From JBFFXF01 sp041569895 (lineage in GTDB: Bacteria; Planctomycetota; UBA8108; JACQVS01): a stretch of DNA of 10,078 nt. The stretch lies in assembly GCA_041569895.1 (NCBI GenBank), contig JBFFXF010000274.1:1-10078 (forward strand). Reading direction: 5' to 3'. Positions 1 to 6,090 of this stretch are shown piece after piece. How positions within the stretch are numbered: the first letter of the stretch is position 1; the number at the start of each line of letters is the position of its first letter. The notes under the pieces were generated by a model that ran no database searches, was not told where the DNA came from, and was given only the letters and a program-made list of their open reading frames with translations. The position numbers and the translations under genes were made by a program.

Positions 1-1042
1 CCGTCGGCAGAACGTGGTTCGGCCCCGCGTAGTAGTCACCCATGGCGACGGCGCTGTTGGGCCCGATGAAGATGGCGCCGGCGTTGCGGATCTTCGCAAG
101 CGCCGCCATCGGTTCCTCGACTTGAATCGACAGGTGCTCCGGCGCGATTTCGTTGATGCGCGCAGCGGCTTGCTCGACGCTCGACACGACGAGGAACTTG
201 CCGTTGCGCTCGAGCGCGGCCGAGATCACCGCGCGGCGTGGCTCATTCTCGATCCGCCGTGCGATCGCCCGGCGGACCGCGGTCAGCACCTGCTCGTCCG
301 AGGCGATCAGGGTCGGACGTGTGTCCTCGTCGTGCTCGGCCTGCGCGAGAAGGTCCGCGGCGACCCATTCGGGATTCGCGGACCGGTCGGCGAACACGAC
401 GACCTCGCTCGGTCCGGCGAGCATGTCGATGCCGACTTCGCCATAGAGCTGCTTCTTGGCCTCGGTGACGAAGGCGTTCCCGGGGCCGAAGATCTTGTCG
501 ACCCGGGGTATCGTCGCGGTGCCGATCGCCAGAGCGGCGATGGCCTGGGCCCCGCCGATCCGGTACACCTCGTCGATCCCGAGGACCCTGGAGGCGAGCA
601 GGATCTGGGAGCTGACCTCTCCGTCCGGGCCGGGAGGCGATACCACGGCGATGCGCTCGACGCCGGCTATCTGCGCCGGAATCGCGGTCATGGCGAGTGT
701 TGATGGATAGCTCGCCTTGCCGCCCGGAACGTAGAGTCCGACAGCGCGGATCGGCGTCCAGCGCAGGCCGAGGCGTCCGCCATCCGCGTCCTCGACGGTC
801 GTCGAGCGCGGCTTCACCTCGCGGTGGAAGCGGCGGATGCGCTCGACCGCCAGGCCAAAGGCCTTCCCGAAATCGCCCGTCGTATCGGCGGCAGCGATCG
901 CGTCGCCCGGCACGCGCAGGGTCTCCGGAGTGAGGGAGACGCCGTCCCATTGCCTGGTGAAGTCGACGAGCGCTTCGTCACCTCGCTCCCGGACGGCGGC
1001 GATCACGTCGGCGACGGACTTCTCGATCGCTCTCTGATCCAT
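1..1042 (-). CDS. hisD: Histidinol dehydrogenase, C-terminus cut by window edge
   Basis: HisD makes the last two NAD-dependent oxidations of histidine synthesis, L-histidinol to L-histidine, in the cytoplasm. The 347 codons present read without interruption and match the family throughout: the GLYVPGG segment near residue 102, GGAQAIAALA near 163, IFGPGN near 184, and AGPSEVVVFAD near 209. By alignment with E. coli HisD from memory, zinc ligands Gln234, His237 and Asp336 and the catalytic pair Glu302-His303 (PEHL) are present. The last zinc histidine would lie beyond the left edge, with about 85 residues missing. The ATG at 1042 is preceded by GGGAGGT about 11 nt upstream and there is no other in-frame start before a TAG, so this protein begins about 25 residues later than E. 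coli HisD. It lies 37 bp after hisG, the classical hisG-hisD order, and should share its leader-controlled transcript. Confidence 0.96.
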   Translation of the reverse strand, partial: MDQRAIEKSVADVIAAVRERGDEALVDFTRQWDGVSLTPETLRVPGDAIAAADTTGDFGKAFGLAVERIRRFHREVKPRSTTVEDADGGRLGLRWTPIRAVGLYVPGGKASYPSTLAMTAIPAQIAGVERIAVVSPPGPDGEVSSQILLASRVLGIDEVYRIGGAQAIAALAIGTATIPRVDKIFGPGNAFVTEAKKQLYGEVGIDMLAGPSEVVVFADRSANPEWVAADLLAQAEHDEDTRPTLIASDEQVLTAVRRAIARRIENEPRRAVISAALERNGKFLVVSSVEQAAARINEIAPEHLSIQVEEPMAALAKIRNAGAIFIGPNSAVAMGDYYAGPNHVLPT

Positions 1043-1079
1043 TCCAGCGGTTGACCTCCCTGTAGTCGCGCCGACCTAT

Positions 1080-2012
1080 TCAGGGGATCGCCTTGTTCAG
1101 CGGATACTCGATGATGTCGCAGGCGCCCTGCTTCTTGAGCGCCGGAATGATCGACCGGACCTCCGACTCCCGGAGCACCGTCTCGACGGCGACCCAGCTC
1201 TCGTCGCTGAGGCGGGAGATGGTTGGCTTCTTCATGGCGGGAAGCGCCGAAACGACCTGTTCGACGCTGTCGGCGGGACAGTTCATCTTCAGGCCGACGA
1301 GCCCCTCGGCGTCGATCGCTCCCTTGAGCAGCAGCGCGAGGCTCTCGATCTTGGCGCGCTTCCAGGGATCCTCCCAGCTCTGGGGGCTGGCGATCAGTCT
1401 CGGCGTCGTCGTCAGGACCTCCGCGACGACGCGCAGCTTGTTCGCGCGCAGCGAGGAGCCGGTCTCGGTGATCTCGACGATCGCGTCGACGAGGTCCGGG
1501 GTCTTCGCCTCGGTCGCTCCCCAGGAGAATTCCACGTCAGCCGTGACGCCGTGCGACGCCAGGAAGTCCTCGGTCAGCTTGACGACCTCCGTGGCGATGC
1601 GCTTGCCGCGGAGATCCTCGACGGTCTCGATCGCCGAGTCCTGTGGAACGGCGACGACCCAGCGACACGGCCGCATCGACTGCTTCGAGTAGCAGAGGTC
1701 CATGACCTCGACAACATCGGCGCGGTTCTCGAGGATCCAGTCCTTTCCCGTGAGGCCGGCGTCGAAGACGCCGTCCTCCACGTAGCGCGCGACTTCCTGC
1801 GCGCGGATCAACATCGGATCGAGCTCCGCGTCGTCGCAGACCGGGTAATAGGACCGTCGAGACAGGGTGAAGTTGAAGCCGGCTTTCGCGAAGAGCGCGA
1901 AGGTCGAGTCCTGGAGGCTGCCCTTCGGGAGCGCGATCCTCAGCCTCTTTCGCGAGCCGTCTTTCGAAGTCTTGGACGCCATATTCCTGGACGCCGTCTT
2001 CCTGGACGCCAT
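1080..2012 (-). CDS. hisG: ATP phosphoribosyltransferase, long form with regulatory domain
   Basis: HisG catalyses the first committed step of histidine synthesis, joining ATP and PRPP to phosphoribosyl-ATP. The recognisable protein begins at RLRIALPKGSLQD. The PRPP-binding loop appears as DAIVEITETGSSLRANKL. The C-terminal ~80 residues (from about LALLLKGAIDAEGLV to the end, KKQGACDIIEYPLNKAIP) form the ACT-like HisG_C domain of the long form, which in this family binds histidine for feedback inhibition and makes HisZ unnecessary. The length of 300-310 residues agrees with E. coli (299). The start is uncertain: ATG at 2012 (310 aa, weak GAGAA upstream) or ATG at 1982 (300 aa, AGGA only 2 nt from the codon). 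Both belong to a three-copy 15-bp repeat. The open frame runs back to 2162 but that part encodes the attenuator in another frame and resembles no HisG. Expression is probably set by the leader at 2072-2244. Confidence 0.95.
   Translation of the reverse strand: MASRKTASRNMASKTSKDGSRKRLRIALPKGSLQDSTFALFAKAGFNFTLSRRSYYPVCDDAELDPMLIRAQEVARYVEDGVFDAGLTGKDWILENRADVVEVMDLCYSKQSMRPCRWVVAVPQDSAIETVEDLRGKRIATEVVKLTEDFLASHGVTADVEFSWGATEAKTPDLVDAIVEITETGSSLRANKLRVVAEVLTTTPRLIASPQSWEDPWKRAKIESLALLLKGAIDAEGLVGLKMNCPADSVEQVVSALPAMKKPTISRLSDESWVAVETVLRESEVRSIIPALKKQGACDIIEYPLNKAIP
1968..2012 (-). repeat. Three tandem 15-bp units at the hisG start
   Basis: On the minus strand three 15-bp units follow one another: ATGGCGTCCAGGAAG, ACGGCGTCCAGGAAT, ATGGCGTCCAAGACT. 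They encode MASRK-TASRN-MASKT. The first and third units carry an ATG in the hisG frame and each of the first two ends with an AGGA-like sequence. The repeat therefore duplicates a candidate start codon and makes the true start of hisG ambiguous. Confidence 0.85.
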
Positions 2013-2050
2013 TGCCGTTCTCGTTCGAGACGTTGTTGACGGAAATCGTC

Positions 2051-2071
2051 GGCGCGCAAAAAGAACGCGCC
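2051..2071 (-). other. Short inverted repeat in the hisG 5' leader
   Basis: GGCGCG and CGCGCC (6 bp, plus one possible U-G pair) enclose a U-rich loop, between the attenuator terminator and the hisG start. No U-run follows it, so it is not a second terminator by itself. It could stabilise or insulate the hisG 5' region. No known element is recognised. Confidence 0.4.
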
Positions 2072-2107
2072 AAAAGAAAAAGACCCGCAACCTTGCAGTC
2101 ACGGGTC
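2072..2107 (-). terminator. Rho-independent terminator of the his leader
   Basis: On the minus strand GACCCGTGAC (2107 to 2098) pairs with GTTGCGGGTC (2091 to 2082): ten pairs including two G-U, with loop TGCAAG. It is followed at once by TTTTTCTTTT (2081 to 2072). It lies about 60 bp upstream of hisG and downstream of the leader peptide stop. Its 5' arm overlaps the segment that can pair with 2153-2160, so it can be prevented from forming. Confidence 0.85.
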
Positions 2108-2139
2108 CCGAGGCATGTGCCACAGCGGCCGAGTCGCTC

Positions 2140-2193
2140 TCAGCCGCCCGCGTCGGGACCACGGGGGTAATGGTGAAAAAACGCGCCGAACAT
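2140..2193 (-). CDS. hisL: his operon leader peptide (17 aa)
   Basis: The frame from ATG at 2193 to TGA at 2140 encodes MFGAFFHHYPRGPDAGG. It has two adjacent His codons (CAC CAT), preceded by two Phe and followed by Tyr. A short peptide rich in the regulated amino acid directly before a terminator and hisG is the hallmark of ribosome-mediated attenuation. Enteric HisL carries seven His and also ends its His run with Pro-Asp, a loose resemblance only. The Shine-Dalgarno site is weak (AGAAG about 13 nt upstream), and no other in-frame start exists nearby. It would be missed by ordinary gene callers because of its size. A chance reading frame is the alternative, but its coincidence with the terminator, promoter and alternative pairings argues against that. 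Confidence 0.7.
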   Translation of the reverse strand: MFGAFFHHYPRGPDAGG

Positions 2194-2250
2194 GGCTTTG
2201 CGTTGGCTTCTGGAGTTGGGAGCTTTGCCGAGCCTGTTCACGACCCATCA

Positions 2251-2278
2251 ATCATAGTCAACCCCCGGGAGATTTCAA
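2251..2278 (-). promoter_or_regulatory. Candidate sigma70-type promoter of the his leader
   Basis: On the minus strand TTGAAA (2278 to 2273) and TATGAT (2256 to 2251) are separated by 16 nt; each matches the consensus at five of six positions. Transcription would begin near 2244, about 50 nt before the leader peptide ATG. The -35 lies inside the last codons of the CYTH gene, so the his operon would have its own promoter although it follows yacP-CYTH in the same direction. Confidence 0.55.
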
Positions 2279-2905
2279 GAGGCCTGCCCTCCTCAGCAGG
2301 CGCTGCGACTTGGTCTCCCGCGAGAGCGTCACGCGGATGCCGGCGGCCTCGAGCCACCGCGTGCACCAGGCCCGTGCCGCGGCGGGCCGCCCGGACTCGA
2401 CCTCCATCTCGTACTCCTCGCCGCCGTCACCGAAGCGCATGCGGTCGAGCTCGACGAGGTAGCCGTCGACGGTGAACACGGTGCGCTCGTTGCGCAGCTC
2501 GCCGATGACTTCGAGCGGCGGCGCGCCGAGCTCCTCGCGGAGGATCCGCACCGGCTCGAGGTCGAGGTCGTGAACTCGCGCGGGTTGCTCGAGCAGCTCG
2601 GCGGCGCGCGCGGGGGACACGGTCTCCTCGAGCTCGCGGGCCCGGAAGTGCCCCTCCTCGAGCTCCCCGCCGATCTTCAGGGTGAGCTCGGGCCGGCCGT
2701 CGGTGACGCGAAGACGCAGCATGATGCCGGAGCGTGTCAGGAGGAGCTCGCGCGTGTCGAAATAATGATTGACCTGCTCGAGCCTGGCGGGAGGCGTGCT
2801 CGAGGCGAGCGACAGTGACTCGTGGAGCGAGTCGAACGTCGCGCGATCGGGGATCTCCAGCTTGATCTCCTCCTCGATCGAGCGATCGCCGGAGGCGGCG
2901 GTCAT
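2258..2905 (-). CDS. CYTH domain protein (triphosphatase-like)
   Basis: CYTH proteins form a tunnel fold that binds triphosphate substrates through acidic and basic residues and divalent metals. Bacterial members are mostly inorganic triphosphatases or uncharacterised, and a few are class IV adenylate cyclases. The ExExK signature is present at residues 11-15 (EEEIK), followed by NHYFDT (46-51), the basic strand IMLRLR (61-66), ELTLK (73-77), GELRNERTVF (135-144), VELDRM (151-156) and YEMEVE (165-170). The length of 215 aa is normal and no extra domain such as CHAD is attached. The ATG at 2905 overlaps the yacP stop by four bases (ATGA), so the two genes are probably translationally coupled. 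The frame is open further upstream, but only across the yacP 3' end. Substrate specificity cannot be read from the sequence. Confidence 0.88.
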   Translation of the reverse strand: MTAASGDRSIEEEIKLEIPDRATFDSLHESLSLASSTPPARLEQVNHYFDTRELLLTRSGIMLRLRVTDGRPELTLKIGGELEEGHFRARELEETVSPARAAELLEQPARVHDLDLEPVRILREELGAPPLEVIGELRNERTVFTVDGYLVELDRMRFGDGGEEYEMEVESGRPAAARAWCTRWLEAAGIRVTLSRETKSQRLLRRAGLLKSPGG

Positions 2906-3462
2906 CGCGAGCGGCCGCCGGGCCCGCTCTCGCCGCCGTGGCCGCCGGTCCCGGGAGGCTCGGAGAAGATGCGCGCCCACTCGTCGACCTCGTCCGAGGA
3001 GATCGACGCGGGCTTCTCGGGTCCCTCGTCGGCCTCGTCCACGGAGCCGGCGGGGGTTCCCTCGAGCGCTTCCTCGATCAGGTCGGCGAACGCCTCGGAA
3101 GTGCGGTGCTCGACGCCGGCGTGGAGCTTGCGGGCGACGTCCTTCAGATCCGAGCTCACGACCACCACCTGGTCACCGCCGCGGCGACGGGAGCATTCTT
3201 CGAGGACGAGATCGTCGGCTGTCTGTGGCGGCACGGAGTAGAGCACCTCGAGCTCGTCGTTTCGATCCCGGAAGCCGCGCACCGTGTCGATCGCGCCGTC
3301 GTAGACGATCACCACGCGAGCGTCCGGTCGCGCGCGCTGGAACTCGCGCAGGAGAACCTCGAGACGCGAGCGCTGCGCGTCGAGATCGCCCGCGCCGAGG
3401 CCGACGCCGCGGTGGAGCAGGTTGTAGCCATCGATGATGAATGTCGCCACGTCGCGTAGCAT
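2902..3462 (-). CDS. YacP/Rae1-like NYN domain ribonuclease
   Basis: The NYN (PIN-like) fold carries a cluster of acidic residues that bind Mg2+ and cut RNA. In Bacillus the YacP homologue Rae1 cleaves mRNA in the ribosomal A site. Visible are IIDGYNLLHR (residues 9-18, with Asp11 and Asn14), VVIVYDG (50-56), the family segment VPPQTADDLVLEE (77-89) and VVSSDLKDVARK (101-112). The C-terminal ~50 residues are acidic and Gly/Pro-rich and look disordered. With ATG at 3462 the protein is 186 aa; GTG at 3450 is equally possible because homologues often begin only a few residues before the IIDGYN motif. Neither has a clear ribosome-binding site. A weak TTGCAA-17-TATGCT pair (3486-3458) would start transcription near 3451, next to the GTG. 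The gene overlaps the CYTH gene and diverges from the NUDIX gene with almost no space. Confidence 0.85.
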   Translation of the reverse strand: MLRDVATFIIDGYNLLHRGVGLGAGDLDAQRSRLEVLLREFQRARPDARVVIVYDGAIDTVRGFRDRNDELEVLYSVPPQTADDLVLEECSRRRGGDQVVVVSSDLKDVARKLHAGVEHRTSEAFADLIEEALEGTPAGSVDEADEGPEKPASISSDEVDEWARIFSEPPGTGGHGGESGPGGRSR

Positions 3463-3468
3463 AGAATC

Positions 3469-3894
3469 ATGCGACGGGACTTGCAACGACCCGCCGGGGA
3501 ACCGGTCGCCATCGCCGCGGGGATCGTCCTGCGCGGCGACCGGGTGCTCGTGACGCGACGACCGCCGGGCGTGCACCTCGAGGGGCTCTGGGAGTTTCCG
3601 GGGGGCAAGCTGGGCCCCGGCGAGCAGCCGGCGGACGCCCTGCGCCGCGAGATCGCGGAGGAGATCGGCCTCGAGGTGCGCCGCGCGACGCTCTTTCACC
3701 GCCAGGAGCACGACTACGCGGATCGCGCCGTCGACCTCTGGTTCTTCCTCGTCACCGGCTTCGAGGGGGAGCCGCGAGCGGTCGAGAATCAGGACGTCGC
3801 CTGGGCGGCGATCCCGGAGCTCGGCGAGCGCTTCCCGATGCCGGGGGGCAACCGCGAGGTGATCGCCCTGCTGCAGGCGGCGTTCGCCGACTGA
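3469..3894 (+). CDS. MutT-like NUDIX hydrolase
   Basis: The NUDIX box fits the full consensus: Gly46, five residues, Glu52, seven residues, then REIAEEIGL (60-68). The preceding segment GLWEFPGGK (39-47) and the RRPPG motif at 30-34 are typical of the MutT branch, which hydrolyses 8-oxo-dGTP to the monophosphate and keeps the nucleotide pool clean. A broader (d)NTP pyrophosphatase is the main alternative. The length of 141 aa is close to MutT (129 aa). The C-terminal part keeps ENQDVAWAAIPEL, a segment usual in this group. This is the only plus-strand gene here. The start at 3469 gives a 14-residue lead before the first strand; no good ribosome-binding site is visible. It converges on folE across 39 bp. 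Confidence 0.92.
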   Translation: MRRDLQRPAGEPVAIAAGIVLRGDRVLVTRRPPGVHLEGLWEFPGGKLGPGEQPADALRREIAEEIGLEVRRATLFHRQEHDYADRAVDLWFFLVTGFEGEPRAVENQDVAWAAIPELGERFPMPGGNREVIALLQAAFAD

Positions 3895-3907
3895 ATCACC
3901 GCTCGAT

Positions 3908-3943
3908 CGGCCGGGACGGGATCACCTGCGGGATCACCGGCCG
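3908..3943. repeat. Convergent-end inverted repeat with direct repeat
   Basis: Between the NUDIX and folE stop codons CGGCCGG (3908-3914) is mirrored by CCGGCCG (3937-3943), a 7-bp stem. Inside it CGGGATCACC occurs twice in direct orientation (3917-3926 and 3929-3938). The second arm reaches into the last codons of folE. No U-tract follows on either strand, so a classical terminator is not supported, but a hairpin able to protect both 3' ends is possible. Confidence 0.45.
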
Positions 3944-4497
3944 TCGCGGATGAGGTTCATCACCTCCGTCCTCGACGCCAGGCTGTCGCGGAAGACGCCT
4001 CGCATCGCGGAGGTGATGACGAGACTCCCCGGTTTCTTGATGCCGCGCACGGTCATGCACGTGTGCGAGGCCTCGATGACCACCGCGATGCCCCGCGGCT
4101 TCGCGACATTGTCGATCAGATCGGCGATCTGGTTGGTGAGGCGCTCCTGCACCTGGGGCCGGCGCGAGATGACCTCGACCGCCCGGGCAAGCTTCGAGAT
4201 GCCGAGGACGCCCTCACCGGGGATGTACGCCGTGTGGGCCCTGCCCGTGAACGGCATCAGGTGGTGCTCGCACATCGAGTTGAAGGGTATGTCCCTGACG
4301 AGGACGATCTCGTCGTAGTCCTCGTCGGTGAAGATGGTCTTCAGCTGCGTGTGCGGATCGGCGCCGAGACCGCTGAAGATCTCCTCGTACATGCGGGCGA
4401 CACGCTGCGGAGTCTCGCGGAGTCCCTCGCGGTCGGGATCCTCGCCGATCGCCTCGAGGATCATGCGTACGGCGGTGGCGATCTTCTCCTGATCCAT
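3934..4497 (-). CDS. folE: GTP cyclohydrolase I
   Basis: FolE converts GTP to 7,8-dihydroneopterin triphosphate, entering folate, biopterin or queuosine-type pathways. All family hallmarks are present over 187 aa: the zinc ligands Cys76 and His79 in SMCEHHLMPF and Cys147 in HTCMTVRG, spaced as in E. coli; YIPGEGVLGISKLAR (91-105); the RPQVQERLT segment (113-121); and the final SAMRGVFRD near 163-171. The start ATG at 4497 has an AGAGGA site about 7 nt upstream. It is the last gene of the co-directional run starting at trxB, 98 bp after the hydrolase gene. That gap shows neither a clear terminator nor a convincing promoter. Because Zn-dependent Cys and His are intact this is the canonical FolE (IA) rather than the zinc-independent IB type. 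Confidence 0.98.
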   Translation of the reverse strand: MDQEKIATAVRMILEAIGEDPDREGLRETPQRVARMYEEIFSGLGADPHTQLKTIFTDEDYDEIVLVRDIPFNSMCEHHLMPFTGRAHTAYIPGEGVLGISKLARAVEVISRRPQVQERLTNQIADLIDNVAKPRGIAVVIEASHTCMTVRGIKKPGSLVITSAMRGVFRDSLASRTEVMNLIRDGR

Positions 4498-4595
4498 TGG
4501 CGTCCTCTACGAATGGCGTGAATCAACTCGGGGTCATGCCAGCCGGGTCATCCACGGCGGCGTCACCTCCCGGCGGCGCACCTGCAGGGCGACCG

Positions 4596-5402
4596 CTAGC
4601 CCGTGAGATCGGGGGAGAGCCGCCCCGACTGCTTGAAGAAGTCGATCGGGTTGTGCCAGACGACCTTGGTGATCTCCTCATCGGAGAAGCCGCGGCGGCG
4701 CATCTCGAGCACGGTCTTGGGCACCATCAGCGGATCCGCGGGCCCCCAGTCACAGGAACTGTTGATGATCATCTTCTCGAGCCCGTACTTCTCGAGGATG
4801 TTGACGGCGCGCTCCGGCGACAGCTTGGTCACGGGGTAGACGGTGTGCCCGCACCAGCAGCCCGACTCCTTCGACACGGCGATGGTCTCCTCGGTGTTGT
4901 GGTCCATGATGACCTTCTCGACCGGGAAACCGACGTCGCGGATGATCTCGAGCGTCCTCTCGGTGCCCTCGAGCTTGTTGACGTGCGGCGTATGGACGAT
5001 CACCGGCAGGTCGACCTCCTTGGCGATCTCGAACTGGCGGCGGATCGAGTCGGCCTCCGCATCGGTGATGTCGTCGAAGCCGATCTCGCCGACGGCGACC
5101 ACGGACGGCCTCGAGAGCCACCGGTGCATGCTGGCGAGCACCTCGTCGCGCAACTCGACGTTGTTCGACTCGCGCGGGTTGACGGCGATGGTCGCGTAGT
5201 GATCGATGAGGAAGTTCGCAGCCCGCTGGCGCTCGAAATCGCAGATGTGATCGAAGTAGTCGTAGAACGTTCCCGCGTGCTTGCGCGGCTCGCCGAGCCA
5301 GAACGCCGGCTCGACAACGGCCCGGATGCCGCACAGCGCCATCGCCTCGTAGTCGTCCGTGACGCGGGAAATCATGTGGCAGTGGGGGTCGAATATCTTC
5401 AT
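4596..5402 (-). CDS. TatD-like metal-dependent hydrolase, EboB-like
   Basis: This 268-aa protein has the amidohydrolase/TatD metal site: HCH at residues 7-9, Glu106 in VGEIGFDD, His137 in VIVHTPH, His168 in IMDHNTEET and Asp218 in SSCDWG. The opening (MKIFDPHCHM, TDDYEAMA, GIRAVVEPAFWLG) is very like the EboB hydrolases found in ebo clusters, whose products help export or process secondary metabolites and whose exact reaction is unsettled. This subfamily link is from memory. None of the other ebo genes (EboA, the UbiA-like EboC, EboD-F) is in the window. The start has no strong ribosome-binding site. It begins 34 bp after the Lon-domain gene and probably shares its transcript. Its substrate is unknown; generic TatD DNase activity is the other option but the EboB-like motifs make it less likely. 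Confidence 0.8.
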   Translation of the reverse strand: MKIFDPHCHMISRVTDDYEAMALCGIRAVVEPAFWLGEPRKHAGTFYDYFDHICDFERQRAANFLIDHYATIAVNPRESNNVELRDEVLASMHRWLSRPSVVAVGEIGFDDITDAEADSIRRQFEIAKEVDLPVIVHTPHVNKLEGTERTLEIIRDVGFPVEKVIMDHNTEETIAVSKESGCWCGHTVYPVTKLSPERAVNILEKYGLEKMIINSSCDWGPADPLMVPKTVLEMRRRGFSDEEITKVVWHNPIDFFKQSGRLSPDLTG

Positions 5403-5436
5403 GCTCGCGATCCCGGGTGGCTGTCCTTCTGTCCTG

Positions 5437-6090
5437 TCAGGGTTCGACTTGTTCCTGCGACTCCTCGCCGAACCGCTCGCGCTGCAGGATCTCGATCAGG
5501 AGCTCCTCGCGCTCGACGGCGCTGGCGGTCTCGAGCAGGCGCTGCTTCTCGAGCGGGCTGCGCAGGAAGTGGTAGGCGATCGAGTCGACGAGCGGCCCGA
5601 CCTCCTTGCAGCCCTTGATCGTCTGGTCGAGAAGCATCAGCACCTGCGAGTCGACCGACTGCCGCACGAGCTCCTTGATCCGGGACCGCAGGCGCCCACG
5701 GAGGTCGTCGCGCGTCAGCTCGTCGGGCTCGAGCTCGGCGACGTGCTCCATCTGCGCCACCGGATAGGGTGTCACCTGGATCCAGCTCTGCAGGCGCACG
5801 CGGTGCTCGCCGACGAGGACGATCTTGAAGGTGTCGTCCTCGCCCTTCTGGTAATCGACCAGGCGTCCGAGTCCGGCGATCGGGAAGACGTCGGGATGGC
5901 CCTCGTCGTCGAGCTCTCGCTCGGAGCGCCGCAGACCGACCGCGAGCCAGCCGCGCGAGTCGAGCACGTCGGCGAGCATCTTCTTGTACCGCGGCTCGAA
6001 TATGCGCAGGGGCAGGAGCACCTTCGGGAAGAGAACGCAGTTCGGAAGCGGAAACACGGGAGCCAGGGAAGGCACCGTTTCACTGGTCAT
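5437..6090 (-). CDS. Lon N-terminal (substrate-binding) domain protein
   Basis: The protein consists only of the PUA-like N-terminal domain of Lon protease; it has no AAA or protease part. The signature runs from FPLPNCVLFPKVLLPLRIFE (13-32) through YKKMLADVL, with IAGLGRLVDY (71-80) and VLVGEHRVRL (91-100). A helical, charged C-terminal half (about 125-217) is typical of stand-alone members. At 217 aa the length is normal. In Lon this domain recognises unfolded substrates; the role of free-standing versions is not established. ATG at 6090 overlaps the zinc-ribbon gene's stop region by 11 bases and has a GAGG-like site within that gene, so coupling is likely. The open frame extends upstream to 6186 but only inside the preceding gene. 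Confidence 0.88.
   Translation of the reverse strand: MTSETVPSLAPVFPLPNCVLFPKVLLPLRIFEPRYKKMLADVLDSRGWLAVGLRRSERELDDEGHPDVFPIAGLGRLVDYQKGEDDTFKIVLVGEHRVRLQSWIQVTPYPVAQMEHVAELEPDELTRDDLRGRLRSRIKELVRQSVDSQVLMLLDQTIKGCKEVGPLVDSIAYHFLRSPLEKQRLLETASAVEREELLIEILQRERFGEESQEQVEP

Larger units (their letters stand above)
2072..2244 (-). promoter_or_regulatory. Putative histidine-operon transcription attenuator
   Basis: Four elements are visible in minus-strand order. First is the leader peptide with His-His codons (2175-2170). Second is the segment GGTCCCGA (2160 to 2153), beginning about 9 nt after the second His codon. Third is a 9-bp hairpin GCGGCTGAG/CTCGGCCGC (2147-2139 with 2133-2125, one U-G pair), which contains the leader stop codon. 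Fourth is the complement TCGGGACC (2111 to 2104), running into the terminator stem. GGTCCCGA and TCGGGACC pair perfectly over 8 bp and the second shares 4 nt with the terminator's 5' arm, so the two structures exclude each other. A ribosome stalled on the His codons would leave GGTCCCGA free to pair, giving read-through. A ribosome reaching the stop would cover it, allowing termination. The mechanism is inferred from the enteric his leader; the pairings are read directly. Confidence 0.75.

Noticed and set aside
2013..2162. Extended hisG start at ATG 2162
   Set aside because: It would place the terminator, its U-tract and part of the leader peptide inside hisG and add about 60 residues unlike any HisG.
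2140..2165. T-box-like sequence (GTGGTCCCGACGCG on the minus strand) upstream of hisG
   Set aside because: It only loosely resembles the T-box GTGGNACCGCG, the invariant spacing is broken by extra bases, and the leader is too short for a specifier stem. The leader peptide and competing stems explain the region better.
2256..2261. TTGACT as -35 box for the his leader
   Set aside because: No acceptable -10 lies 15-18 nt downstream (best hexamers match two of six). The overlapping TTGAAA-16-TATGAT is far better.
3462..3467. TAGAAT as -10 of the NUDIX gene
   Set aside because: It ends one base before the ATG, so transcription would begin inside the gene, and no -35 match lies at the right distance.
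4498..4595. Promoter or riboswitch upstream of folE
   Set aside because: No convincing -35/-10 pair, terminator or known aptamer core could be seen; only the ribosome-binding site is clear.
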